57,706 nucleotides of DNA, taken from Bacteroidia bacterium (GTDB lineage: Bacteria; Bacteroidota; Bacteroidia; Bacteroidales; CAJPTX01). The stretch covers positions 1 to 57,706 of the forward strand of contig CAJPTV010000001.1 of assembly GCA_905373665.1 (NCBI GenBank), written 5' to 3'. The notes beneath the pieces were generated by a model. It worked only from the letters and a program-made list of their open reading frames with translations, was not told where the DNA came from and did no database searches. The translations under genes and the position numbers were made by a program. Shown here piece after piece: positions 43,157 to 51,374 of this stretch; within the stretch, counting starts at the first letter, position 1; the number at the start of each line of letters is the position of its first letter.

Positions 43157-45250
43157 CTAGCCTACGCGACTACGAGAAACCTTGTTCTTATTCCGACGTG
43201 CGATGTGATCTCGCAACGCCGCATGACGCGGAGCTTCCAACTGCGGATCTTGCGTGTAAAGCTCACGCACCGCCTCTCGCATCCATATCACCTCGTTCGT
43301 ATCCGCAGACGGGTCTGCTGCATGAAAAGTAGTCGAAAGACCACTCTGTTGCGTACCCCCCAAATCCCCAGCACCACGCAACTTTAAGTCAGCCTCGGCA
43401 ATCTTAAAACCATCGTTCGTGCTGACAAAGATCCGCAAACGCTGCAATGTGTGCTCTTTCACATCCTCACGCGTCACGATGTAACAATAACTCTGATTGC
43501 CGCCACGCCCCACGCGACCGCGCAACTGATGAAGCTGCGTCAAGCCGAAACGATCCGCATCCTCTATCACCATCACCGTGGCATTGGGGACGTCTACCCC
43601 GACCTCTATCACCGTCGTGGCCACCAAGATGTGTGCTTCACCCGAAGCAAAAGCACGCATCGCCTCCTCCTTCTCTTGTGCTGGCATCTGCCCGTGCAAC
43701 ATCCGTAGACTATAGTTTGAGAACTCTGCCTGCAAGCGCTCAAAACCCTCTACCACGCTTTGATAATCTAGCGTCTCCGACTCGTTGACTAACGGATAGA
43801 CAAAATAGATTTGATGCCCTGCTGCCAGCTCTGTTCGGATTTGCTTGTAAAGCTTCCCACGCTGATCATCGTAGTAATGAAAGGTCGAGATGGGCTTCCG
43901 TCCCGCAGGCAGCTCATCAATGATGCTCACATCCAAGCCCGCATACAGCGTAAGGGCAAGGGTACGCGGGATGGGCGTCGCCGACATCACCAAGATATGA
44001 GGCATCACCACAGGGTTCTTTCCCCAAAGCTTCGCACGCTGCTCCACGCCAAAACGGTGTTGCTCATCCACGATAACGATCCCTAGGTTGTGAAACACCA
44101 CGCTGTCTTCTATCAACGCATGCGTGCCTATCAAGATGTGAAGCGAGCCTTCCTGCAGGGCTTCAAAAATACGCGTCCGTTCGCGCGCAGGGGTACTTCC
44201 TGTCAAAAGTGCTACTTGCACGGGGAGGTCGCCCAACATTTTCGTAATGCCATGGTAATGCTGCGTGGCGAGAATCTCGGTCGGCGCCATCAGACACCCC
44301 TGTGCCTGATTGTCTATTGCCAGCAGGAGCGAAAAGAGGGCTACGAGGGTCTTTCCACTCCCGACATCCCCTTGCAAGAGACGGTTCATCTGCCGCCCAC
44401 TCCGCATGTCGTTATAGATCTCCCGCACCACGCGCTTTTGCGCATTCGTAAGGGCAAAACGAAGGTGCTCTTTGTAGAAACCATTGAATAGCTCCCCTAC
44501 GTGCGTACACGGCAACCCATTGGCCTGCGCATCGCGCACGAGGAACTCCGCTTGTTGTAGCTGCAATAGAAACCACTCTTCGCACTTGATGTAAGTAATC
44601 GCACTCCGCAACTCCTCCCACGTACGCGGAAAATGGGCACGCCGCAATGCCTCACCGCGCGACATCAGCCTGTGTTTTATCAATACCTCCTCGGGTAAGA
44701 TATTTACCACCTGCCCCGCGACGTAATTCAACGCTTTGGCGACGACCTCCGCATAGCGCTTCGAGGTGAGGTAAACCTTCTTTAGCGCATCATGCCCCTC
44801 ATAGATCGGCTCTAAGCCTAATATAGGCTGGTGTCCATCGGGGAGGAATTCTACTTCTGGATGAAGGAAGTTTATCGTGTTCCGAAAACGGGACGGACGC
44901 CCAAACAGGACGTAACGTGCCCCGAGGTTCAACTGCTTATAGATGTAGCGCGTCCCCTTGAAAAAGAGCGCTTGAAACGTCCCCGATTCGTCTTCAAACT
45001 CCGCCACAAGGCGCTGTTTCGTCCCCTCCCCTTCGTGGGTGAGATACTTAAGGGTCGCGACCAATTGCACGGGCTGCTCATCGTTCGTAATGCGCGCATA
45101 GAGGGTCACACGCGTACGATCATTGTAGGTTCTAGGGAGGTGTAACAAGACATCCTCAAGCGTCCGAATATCTAGCGTAGAGGCAAGGGCACGCTCCCAC
45201 TTCGGGTTCAAACGAAGCACCGACAAAGGGGCATCTAAAAGAGAATCCAT
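43157..45250 (-). CDS. recG: ATP-dependent DNA helicase RecG
   Basis: RecG remodels stalled replication forks and branch-migrates Holliday junctions. The 697-residue protein is full length: wedge/OB domain (about 55-150), Walker A LLQGDVGSGKTLVALFSL (about 290), motif Ia APTEILATQHY, motif II VDEQHRFGVEQRAKL (about 393), motif III MSATPIPRTLALT, motif V ILVATTVIEVGVDVPNA and motif VI QLRGRVGRG. It follows the GT2 gene by 20 bases in the apparent trmD-(small protein)-GT2-recG operon. Confidence 0.96.
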   Translation of the reverse strand: MDSLLDAPLSVLRLNPKWERALASTLDIRTLEDVLLHLPRTYNDRTRVTLYARITNDEQPVQLVATLKYLTHEGEGTKQRLVAEFEDESGTFQALFFKGTRYIYKQLNLGARYVLFGRPSRFRNTINFLHPEVEFLPDGHQPILGLEPIYEGHDALKKVYLTSKRYAEVVAKALNYVAGQVVNILPEEVLIKHRLMSRGEALRRAHFPRTWEELRSAITYIKCEEWFLLQLQQAEFLVRDAQANGLPCTHVGELFNGFYKEHLRFALTNAQKRVVREIYNDMRSGRQMNRLLQGDVGSGKTLVALFSLLLAIDNQAQGCLMAPTEILATQHYHGITKMLGDLPVQVALLTGSTPARERTRIFEALQEGSLHILIGTHALIEDSVVFHNLGIVIVDEQHRFGVEQRAKLWGKNPVVMPHILVMSATPIPRTLALTLYAGLDVSIIDELPAGRKPISTFHYYDDQRGKLYKQIRTELAAGHQIYFVYPLVNESETLDYQSVVEGFERLQAEFSNYSLRMLHGQMPAQEKEEAMRAFASGEAHILVATTVIEVGVDVPNATVMVIEDADRFGLTQLHQLRGRVGRGGNQSYCYIVTREDVKEHTLQRLRIFVSTNDGFKIAEADLKLRGAGDLGGTQQSGLSTTFHAADPSADTNEVIWMREAVRELYTQDPQLEAPRHAALRDHIARRNKNKVSRSRVG

Positions 45251-45270
45251 GGCATCGAGTACTTAGGGGG

Positions 45271-46251
45271 TCAACGTACGCCGCGCCGTCGTCGCCCAAG
45301 GGTGCTCCACAACCCGAACCCATACCCCAACACCATCACTCCACAAGCCCAAACACTTCGTAAGGCAAGCGAGAGGCTACGGAACTGCCGGTAAGCATGA
45401 CGCGCCACCACAAGCCCGTACACCACCCCCACGACTCCCAGCGCTACGCACTTCCAATATACGAAAAGTGAGACAATCCACAAAATACCCAACAAGATAG
45501 CCGCCGACGGCAACAGGTGCACCCAACGCAACGTCCCTAGGTGACGCTCCGCAAGCATACGCCGTGCTTGCCCCGAATGGTAGACCTGCCGAAAGAAGCT
45601 CCGCCACGACGTCCGTCGTTTGTGGTAGACAAAAAGCTCTCGTTGCAACGCAGAGCGATACCCCGCCTCGCACAGACGCATACTCAGATCCACATCCTCG
45701 CCGTAACGGAGGTTAGCAAAGCCCCCCACCGCCTCAAAGGCGCGCGTCCGTACCCCCATGTTGAAGGTGCGGGGATAGAACTTATCGCTTCGCTCGCCCC
45801 CTCCTCGAATGCCCCCCGTGCTGTAGGGCGAGGTCATGGCGTAGGAAATGGCTTTCTGTATAGGGGTAAAATTCTCGTCCCATGCATCTGGTCCGCCCCA
45901 AAGATCTACCTCTGGGTGTGCATCCAGCCATGCCTCGGCACACGCCAGATAGTGGGGCGGGAGCGTACAATCCGAATCCACAAAGAGGATATAGTCTGTT
46001 GATTGTCCCAGAGCCGCCACTCCGTGGTTGCGGGCGAGTGCAGGACCCGTATTCTCCTGTTTTAAGTAAACGAGCGTTAACGACGAAGCATAACGAGCAC
46101 AGACCTCGTCTGACGGACGTGTTGAGCCGTCCTCTACGACCACGACGCAAAAATCGGTCGTGGACTGACGGAGAAGGCTCGCCAAAAGCTCCTCTAGTTC
46201 CTCAGGACGGTTATAGACCGCTACGACGATACCGATGCGCCGATGCTCCAT
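45271..46251 (-). CDS. family 2 glycosyltransferase, membrane-associated
   Basis: The 326-residue protein has a GT-A domain (about 1-225): IGIVVAVYNRPEELEELL, VVVEDGSTRPSD, FVDSDCTLPPHYL (DxD metal site, about 92), WGGPDAWDENF, and RTFNMGVRT with RYGEDVDLSMRLCEAGYRS (ED motif). Then come two or three C-terminal membrane helices (about 250-310). It adds a sugar to a surface polymer or lipid; donor and acceptor are unknown. It sits between a small membrane protein gene and recG, in an otherwise informational operon. Confidence 0.9.
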   Translation of the reverse strand: MEHRRIGIVVAVYNRPEELEELLASLLRQSTTDFCVVVVEDGSTRPSDEVCARYASSLTLVYLKQENTGPALARNHGVAALGQSTDYILFVDSDCTLPPHYLACAEAWLDAHPEVDLWGGPDAWDENFTPIQKAISYAMTSPYSTGGIRGGGERSDKFYPRTFNMGVRTRAFEAVGGFANLRYGEDVDLSMRLCEAGYRSALQRELFVYHKRRTSWRSFFRQVYHSGQARRMLAERHLGTLRWVHLLPSAAILLGILWIVSLFVYWKCVALGVVGVVYGLVVARHAYRQFRSLSLALRSVWACGVMVLGYGFGLWSTLGRRRRGVR

Positions 46252-46270
46252 AGTAGGCGTGGGGGCGTTT

Positions 46271-46789
46271 TTACATCAACCGCGCAGCTTCGCTCCGCAA
46301 AGCCGACAACGCCGCTGCCGTGGGGTGTGTACTCAGCTCCAAGAGCATGGCGAGTATCATCTTCGAGAGCTCATTGGCTGGGCTCGCGGGGTGTACCTTT
46401 TCGCCACACATCGTGATCATCTTCGAGACGTTCCCTTTAGCCTGCCGCACCTGTTGCCACACCTCGTGGCTTACATAGATTTGCTGCGAGAGGTTGTGTT
46501 CCCACTCCTCACGGATGTTCGCCAAGAGCTCATATTCATATTCCTTAGCGTTACACTCCCCCGCCTCGCACCGCACTAAGAGGCTTTCGGGGCTAATACG
46601 CTCCATAAGGAGCGTCAACCGTTCGTACGCCTGCAAGCGCACCGGAAGCGTCAATTTGCGCATTTCTATGCCCTGCTGGAGAGCGTCGCGATGCAACAAC
46701 GATTTGGTGAGGTAACGGTACGACAACACCCCCGTTGCCAGTACCAGTAGGCTCGGCACCGTAGCCAACAACCATAACTGTGTTTCCAT
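46271..46789 (-). CDS. conserved Bacteroidota protein with one membrane helix
   Basis: The 172-residue product has one N-terminal membrane helix (about 7-27) and then a helical cytosolic domain with regularly spaced motifs (RLQAYERLTLLMERISPESLL, quoted to 20 as far as RISPESL; then LLANIREEWEHNLSQQIYVS). It resembles a Bacteroidota family of unknown function (perhaps DUF7935). It starts 12 bases after trmD ends and stops 19 bases before the GT2 gene, so all are one operon. Function unknown. Confidence 0.75.
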   Translation of the reverse strand: METQLWLLATVPSLLVLATGVLSYRYLTKSLLHRDALQQGIEMRKLTLPVRLQAYERLTLLMERISPESLLVRCEAGECNAKEYEYELLANIREEWEHNLSQQIYVSHEVWQQVRQAKGNVSKMITMCGEKVHPASPANELSKMILAMLLELSTHPTAAALSALRSEAARLM

Positions 46790-46801
46790 GATCCTCCTCT
46801 C

Positions 46802-47512
46802 TTACTCTTCCCGTAAACTTGTGCGTGCAAGGTATTGTTTCAATAGCTCGGGGCGTCGCTCCTCGGTTAGGCGCAGCGCCTCCGCATGCTGCCACTTAGC
46901 GATTTCTGGAAAATTACCCGAACGAAGGATGGTGGGCACCTCCCAGCCGCGGAAGTTCTCTGGGCGTGTATAAGCGGGAGGGGAAACGAGCCCATCTTGA
47001 AAAGAATCCGACAGGGCGGAGGTTGCATCCCCTAACGCTCCTGGTAGGAGGCGCACTATAGTATCGACCAGCACGGCAGCCGCCAACTCGCCCCCGCTCA
47101 AGATGTAGTCCCCAATGCTCACCTCGCGCGTCACGAGGTGGTCGCGTACCCGCTGATCCACCCCCTTATAGTGCCCGCACAGGATCAACACGCGGGGCTT
47201 CAGACTCAGCTCCGTAGCAAGAGCTTGGGTTAAAAGCTCTCCGTCGGGGGCGGTATAGATTATCTCGTCATACGCCCCGCCCGTAGCCTGAAGGTGCTCG
47301 ACTGCCTCGAATATGGGCTCTGGTTTGAGCACCATCCCCGCATCGGGACCGTAGGCATAGTCATCCACCGTTCGCCGTTTGTCGTGCGTATAGTCTCGCA
47401 GTTGGCAAAGGTTAATCTCTACGAGATGCTGAGCCCGTGCTCGCCCCACAATAGAGTAATCAAGCGCCCCCGTCAGGAGTTCGGGTAGTACGGTTAGGAT
47501 GTCGATAGTCAC
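46802..47512 (-). CDS. trmD: tRNA (guanine-N1)-methyltransferase
   Basis: TrmD methylates G37 of tRNAs reading CNN codons. The 236-residue protein has the family start TIDILTVLPELL, YGPDAGMVLKPEPIF, LILCGHYKGVDQRV, then SIGDYILSGGELAAAVLVD and PGALGDATS (the trefoil-knot SAM site). The start is GTG at 47512, because no ATG precedes the conserved N-terminal strand. It heads the operon running to recG. Usual partners rimM and rplS are not here, common in Bacteroidota. Confidence 0.95.
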   Translation of the reverse strand: MTIDILTVLPELLTGALDYSIVGRARAQHLVEINLCQLRDYTHDKRRTVDDYAYGPDAGMVLKPEPIFEAVEHLQATGGAYDEIIYTAPDGELLTQALATELSLKPRVLILCGHYKGVDQRVRDHLVTREVSIGDYILSGGELAAAVLVDTIVRLLPGALGDATSALSDSFQDGLVSPPAYTRPENFRGWEVPTILRSGNFPEIAKWQHAEALRLTEERRPELLKQYLARTSLREE

Positions 47513-47567
47513 GGCAAAAAAGCGTTATGGGGTTAAAGGTGTGTATGGTGGTACGAAAGCGCAGAGG

Positions 47568-47748
47568 GTGTCAAAATACGACACCACTTTTCGCATCGAT
47601 TCATTATGCGCCTTACGGCGGTCCTAAGGGCGGACGGCCCGTGGTGGAGGAGAGGCGTAGAGATAATGACCAAGGCGGCACTTTGTGCCGAATTGCGGGT
47701 GTAGCACGCTACACCCCTACAGGGGACGGGAGAGTCGTGTTTTGACAC
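47568..47748 (+). mobile_element. MITE-like element with 15-bp inverted ends
   Basis: The outer ends are GTGTCAAAATACGAC (47568-47582) and GTCGTGTTTTGACAC (47734-47748), inverted repeats matching at 14 of 15 bases. Inside are block A in reverse orientation (47608-47652), then two hairpins: CGGCAC-ttt-GTGCCG (47676-47690) and GGGTGTAGC-ac-GCTACACCC (47697-47716), ending in CCCTACAG. There is no coding potential. A target duplication could not be recognised. It occupies most of the trmD-dhs intergenic gap (47513-47850). Confidence 0.6.
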
Positions 47749-47812
47749 ACCTTCCTACGCCCCCCTCTTGACGATATCTTCCACACGTAGCGCATTGCAC
47801 CACCGCCCCTCA

Positions 47813-47851
47813 CGCCCCTCTTTCACCACGGGCAGCGCGCCCTTAGCGCCC
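47813..47851 (+). repeat. copy of dispersed repeat block A
   Basis: CGCCCCTCTTTCACCACGGG followed by CAGCGCGCCCTTAGCGCCC. It is the best full-length block A and ends on the last base of the DHS-like gene stop codon. The MITE-like element at 47568-47748 lies 65 bases to the left. Confidence 0.65.
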
Positions 47852-48867
47852 TATTCAAATAACTTTGCCCACTCGTACTTCTTACGATCTTTCCACAACC
47901 CTGTGTGGTAAGCATTGCTCACGATGAGCGGCACAACCGTCGTAGCCTCCGCATAGACCATCTGCTCAAAGGCAGTGTCTACCTTGCCCCACGACGAAGC
48001 CTCCTTCAGAGTCGAAGAGGAACAAGCCCCATCGCGCACATCTGCTACCGTAATCTGTACCGCATACTTATGCATCGGCACCTCATGCCCCAGCACCTCG
48101 GCACACACCACCGTATCCTGCGCAAAGTTCTTAGGCACGCCGCCGCCTACCATAAAGAGTCCCGTCGTGTTTGCTGCGATCTTGATCTGGGTTAGTTCAA
48201 GGAAGTCACGCACCGAGTCTATCGAAACATGCGCCTTGGGGTTTGCCACTTGGTGAAGCACCAGTCCGAAGCCCGCACTCGAGTCGCTAAACGCAGGGCA
48301 GAAGATCGGCACATTGTGCTCATAGCAGGTCTGAATCAGACTCTCCTTCTTCACCGAATGCTGGGTGAGGTAACGCCCCATCTCCTTGATAAATTCGCGC
48401 GAACTGTACGGACGAGGCTCGAGCCCATCGGCTACTTTCTTAATTGTGGCGTCGCAGTTCTGAAGCTCCTCCTCGTCGATATACGTATCGTAAATACGGT
48501 CAATGTACTGAGCACGGAGCGCCGAATCGTCCACAAAGGGAGTTCCGCGATAGTGCTTAAAGCCCAATGCCTCAAAGAAGTCCATATCGACAATCGAGGC
48601 GCCCGTCGAGACAATCGCGTCCACCATGTTGTGTCGCACCATGTCGACATAGACCTGCATACACCCTGCCGCACTCGTACTGCCTGCAAGGGTCAAGATG
48701 GTCGAACACTCCTTATCGCCCAACATCCGATTGAGGATATCTGCGGCCGTGGCCGTATCGCGCGAGGAAAACGACATTCCACGCATCGCATCGATTATCG
48801 GGCGAGCGTCTATCTGCTTAATATCTACGTGGCGGATCTCTTCACGCAACAACTCTTTCTTGCTCAT
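47851..48867 (-). CDS. deoxyhypusine synthase-like protein
   Basis: The 338-residue protein belongs to the deoxyhypusine synthase superfamily. The catalytic Lys is present in SSWGKV (Lys295, matching the SWGK site of eukaryotic enzymes). STILTLAGSTSAAGCM, VDAIVSTGASIVDMDF, VPIFCPAFSDSSAGF and MVGGGVPKNF give the NAD-binding Rossmann-like fold. Bacteria have no eIF5A substrate; related bacterial proteins make homospermidine or another polyamine product, so deoxyhypusine formation is not implied. It lies 25 bases after agmatinase (speB) in the same direction, so agmatine-derived putrescine is the likely substrate source. Confidence 0.88.
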   Translation of the reverse strand: MSKKELLREEIRHVDIKQIDARPIIDAMRGMSFSSRDTATAADILNRMLGDKECSTILTLAGSTSAAGCMQVYVDMVRHNMVDAIVSTGASIVDMDFFEALGFKHYRGTPFVDDSALRAQYIDRIYDTYIDEEELQNCDATIKKVADGLEPRPYSSREFIKEMGRYLTQHSVKKESLIQTCYEHNVPIFCPAFSDSSAGFGLVLHQVANPKAHVSIDSVRDFLELTQIKIAANTTGLFMVGGGVPKNFAQDTVVCAEVLGHEVPMHKYAVQITVADVRDGACSSSTLKEASSWGKVDTAFEQMVYAEATTVVPLIVSNAYHTGLWKDRKKYEWAKLFE

Positions 48868-48892
48868 TCTCTATTCAGGTAACGTTTTAGCG

Positions 48893-49759
48893 CTATTTAC
48901 TGCAATGTGATAATTGGTGTTGAAAACGGAAACTCAGCAAGCGGTAAAGGAGCTTGGCTGCGAGGAATGCTGAGGGCTTGTAGTCGCCTGTGGGGCAGAG
49001 TTCTACGATGTCAAAGCCTACCACTTCGTGCGTCTCAAATACGCGGCGAAGGAAACGGAGCGTCGGATGCCACTCCAACCCTCCCGGCTCGGGCGTACCC
49101 GTGGCAGAGAGGATAGCAGGGTCAAAGGCATCAAGGTCTATGGTGATGTAGACGCGGGGCGTGAGGAGATCGAGTGCTCGCTGTTCCCACCCCGTCTGTC
49201 CGACGATCTCGTGTGCCCAGAAGATGCGTTCACGTTGCAGCCCCTCCAGTTCCGAAGTGTCCATACTGCGAATACCCACTTGGACAATAGGGCATACCTC
49301 CCGCGCACGCGCCATGACGCAGGCGTGGTTAAAGGGCGACCCCTCGTACTCTTGTCTTAGGTCGGTATGTGCATCGAGTTGGAGCACTGTAAGCCCCGCA
49401 TATTTCTGTGCGTGTGCTAAGATAGGACCGATGCTTACGGAGTGTTCGCCGCCAATACTCACCACAAACTTGCCATTCGCAAGGTGGCGCTCCACGCATG
49501 CCTTACTGGCAGCGACCATCTCCTCTACAGCGTCGTAGGCGGGAAGAGCCTCTGCCGTAGCGATGCCGATGGTATAGGGTTCGGTGTCGGTCTCTATGTC
49601 ATAGAGTTCCATATTCGCCGAGGCTTCGAGCAGAGCTTCTGGTCCCTTGTCCGCCCCTTTGCCCCACGTGCTTGTCCCGTCAAACGGGATGGGCTGTACT
49701 ACGACGCGCGCCGTCTCGTAGGCGCAGAACTCCTCTGGGAGTCCACCGTAACTGTCCAT
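48893..49759 (-). CDS. speB: agmatinase (ureohydrolase)
   Basis: The 288-residue protein has the ureohydrolase binuclear-manganese motifs GGEHSVSIG (about 101), LQLDAHTDLR (about 125) and ITIDLDAFDP (about 203), with the C-terminal GFDIVELCPTGD. It hydrolyses agmatine to putrescine and urea. Arginase is excluded only by overall likeness (length and the SATGTPEPGG segment). speB is followed by the DHS-like gene, forming a two-gene polyamine operon. A TACCTTTG promoter box lies at 49793-49800. Arginine decarboxylase is not in the window. Confidence 0.93.
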   Translation of the reverse strand: MDSYGGLPEEFCAYETARVVVQPIPFDGTSTWGKGADKGPEALLEASANMELYDIETDTEPYTIGIATAEALPAYDAVEEMVAASKACVERHLANGKFVVSIGGEHSVSIGPILAHAQKYAGLTVLQLDAHTDLRQEYEGSPFNHACVMARAREVCPIVQVGIRSMDTSELEGLQRERIFWAHEIVGQTGWEQRALDLLTPRVYITIDLDAFDPAILSATGTPEPGGLEWHPTLRFLRRVFETHEVVGFDIVELCPTGDYKPSAFLAAKLLYRLLSFRFQHQLSHCSK

Positions 49760-49792
49760 TATTCTTGATTTACCTTTCCTTCTCTACGTAGG

Positions 49793-49800
49793 CAAAGGTA
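49793..49800 (-). promoter_or_regulatory. -7 box of the speB-dhs operon
   Basis: TACCTTTG on the minus strand, 33 bases upstream of ATG 49759. Confidence 0.6.
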
Positions 49801-49837
49801 GGTATTTTTGCGATCTGCTAACCCCTAACCTCTAAAT

Positions 49838-49910
49838 CGCGGCAACGCCGCGCCTCGGTGATTACCTCCCCACGCTTTCCTCAATCACGGGCGCATCTCT
49901 CTTAAACCAC
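49838..49910 (-). repeat. partial copy of the dispersed hairpin repeat
   Basis: On the minus strand GTAATCACCGAGG leads into the hairpin CGCGGC-gtt-GCCGCG (49852-49838), matching the first hairpin of the full copies. Beside it, 49866-49910 reads on the plus strand like a weak block A (CTTTCCTCAATCACGGGCGC). The second hairpin is absent. Confidence 0.55.
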
Positions 49911-49923
49911 TGTTTCCCATTCT

Positions 49924-50040
49924 TTTGTAGGGGTGTAGCGTGCTTTCGCCCGCAACTCGGCACGCAACGCGTGCCGCCTCGGTGATTTGCATTTTACCGC
50001 ACATTGCGCCCACTGGGCGGCGCGCCCTTAGGATCGCCTC
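49924..50040 (-). repeat. full copy of the dispersed block A plus hairpin module
   Basis: Read on the minus strand: block A with GGCGATCCTAAGGGCG (50040-50005), a spacer, AATCACCGAGG, the strong hairpin CGGCACGC-gtt-GCGTGCCG (49976-49958), a partly decayed second hairpin, and the end GCTACACCCCTACAAAAG (49939-49922). The order of parts is the same as at 47.6 kb and 57.6 kb. The region from 49760 to 50045 otherwise holds no gene. Confidence 0.65.
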
Positions 50041-50045
50041 GAGAC

Positions 50046-50489
50046 TCAACACAAAGTACAATCCACAGGCAACCCCATCGAAGACACGTCGGGGCGAGTA
50101 TAGTATAAGAGACCTCGCCAAAAGCCTGAACGAACCTCGTCATTCGGAAAACCGAGGATGAACCGATTCTCCTCACATAAATATTCCTTTATGGTAAGAT
50201 AACCAGAATAAAAGAGGTAATGGATAATGTAATTTGGGTCATTGTAACGGAAGTCTTCTAAGATATCCGCATCAATCTCGATATCCTCTTCCAAATTCTG
50301 GATAGGTACTCTTGTTCGTCTTAGGAACTTGACAAGATAGGAGGGCGTAGCATTCTCGAACCAATAGTAGTCGTAAGCGCTATCTGCTAAGACATTCAAC
50401 AGACTAGATGGATTGTACACCTTCACCCCATTGCGCGAGAAACAATAGCCGTCGTACTTCTCTTTGAGGGTTGCGCGGGTCTCTTCCAC
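50046..50489 (-). pseudogene. fragment of an AAA-ATPase / PD-(D/E)XK nuclease-like protein
   Basis: The 147-codon frame matches the middle of a Bacteroidota-abundant family of about 500-residue proteins with an N-terminal AAA-ATPase-like domain and a C-terminal PD-(D/E)XK nuclease. EKYDGYCFSRNGVKVYNPSS, YYWFENATPSYLVKFL and FILGFPNDEVRSGF are family hallmarks. The AAA domain with its P-loop and the nuclease domain are both missing, and the frame ends where the dispersed repeats begin. It opens only with a GTG. It is a truncated remnant and is more AT-rich than the flanking genes. Confidence 0.8.
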
Positions 50490-50530
50490 AAAATGTAAAG
50501 ACTTACAGGGGGCAGTGTGCCCTTACAAAA

Positions 50531-50562
50531 AAGCGTGCAACCCGCAGTCGGATTGCACGCTT
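50531..50562 (-). terminator. terminator after fabG
   Basis: The ten-base perfect stem AAGCGTGCAA/TTGCACGCTT with a 12-base loop, followed on the minus strand by TTTTTTG. It lies 45 bases past the fabG stop. Confidence 0.85.
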
Positions 50563-50606
50563 CGTTTTCATTTAAGCAATGAAAGCGCCCTATCGTGGAG
50601 GAGGGG

Positions 50607-51347
50607 CTACATATTCATCCCCCCACACACGTTGAGCACCTGCCCGTTAACATAGCTACTGAGGTCACTCGCTAGGAAAAGCACCGCACGCGCCACGTCT
50701 AAGGGAGTACCCGCACGCTTGAGCGGTATCTGGTCTGCCCAGCCCTTGCGTATCTCCTCGGGGAGCTTCTCGGTCATCTCCGTCTCAATAAAGCCAGGAG
50801 CTACGACATTCGTACGAATATTGCGAGCCCCGAGCTCCTTAGCTACCGACTTTGAGAAACCAATAATCCCCGCCTTAGAAGCAGCGTAATTGGCTTGCCC
50901 CGCATTGCCCGAGACGCCCACCACAGAGCTAATATTGACGATCGTCCCTTGCTTCTGCTTGAGCATGGTGCGTTGCACCGCCTTGGTCATGTTAAAGACC
51001 GACTTGAGGTTCACACGCAGGACCTCGTCCCACTGCTCCTCGGTCATCCGCATCAGGAGCGTATCGCGCGTGATCCCTGCATTGTTAACCAAGATGTCGA
51101 CCCCACCAAACTCGGCAATGGTCGCCTCTACGAGCGCCTCGGCTTGTGCAAAATCGCTTGCGTCTGAGGTAAAGCCCTTGGCGCGTACGCCGAAGGCTGC
51201 TGCCTCTTGTTCTACTTCCTCAAATGCGGGGTTACGCGCCGTGAAAACGACATTAGCACCCTCTTCTGCAAAGAGCCGTACGATGCCGCGACCGATGCCG
51301 CGCGTACCACCCGTAACGATGGCGGTTTTTCCTTCTAGTAACTTCAT
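50607..51347 (-). CDS. fabG: 3-oxoacyl-[acyl-carrier-protein] reductase
   Basis: FabG reduces 3-oxoacyl-ACP with NADPH in each round of fatty-acid elongation. The 246-residue short-chain dehydrogenase has the cofactor motif VTGGTRGIGRGIV (about 11), NNAGITRDTLLMRM (about 88), the catalytic Ser in NISSVVGVSGNAGQ (about 138), YAASKAG (about 152) and VAPGFIETEMTEKLP. The start MKLLEGKTAIVTGG is supported by the family N-terminus. It follows tpx by 27 bases, so the two may be co-transcribed. Confidence 0.94.
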   Translation of the reverse strand: MKLLEGKTAIVTGGTRGIGRGIVRLFAEEGANVVFTARNPAFEEVEQEAAAFGVRAKGFTSDASDFAQAEALVEATIAEFGGVDILVNNAGITRDTLLMRMTEEQWDEVLRVNLKSVFNMTKAVQRTMLKQKQGTIVNISSVVGVSGNAGQANYAASKAGIIGFSKSVAKELGARNIRTNVVAPGFIETEMTEKLPEEIRKGWADQIPLKRAGTPLDVARAVLFLASDLSSYVNGQVLNVCGGMNM

Positions 51348-51374
51348 CCGTAGTATTATTCAATTACGGCGCTA

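Noticed and set aside
47850..48867. genuine deoxyhypusine synthesis on eIF5A
   Set aside because: Bacteria lack eIF5A, so the eukaryotic reaction cannot be assumed; only the family fold and active-site lysine are supported.
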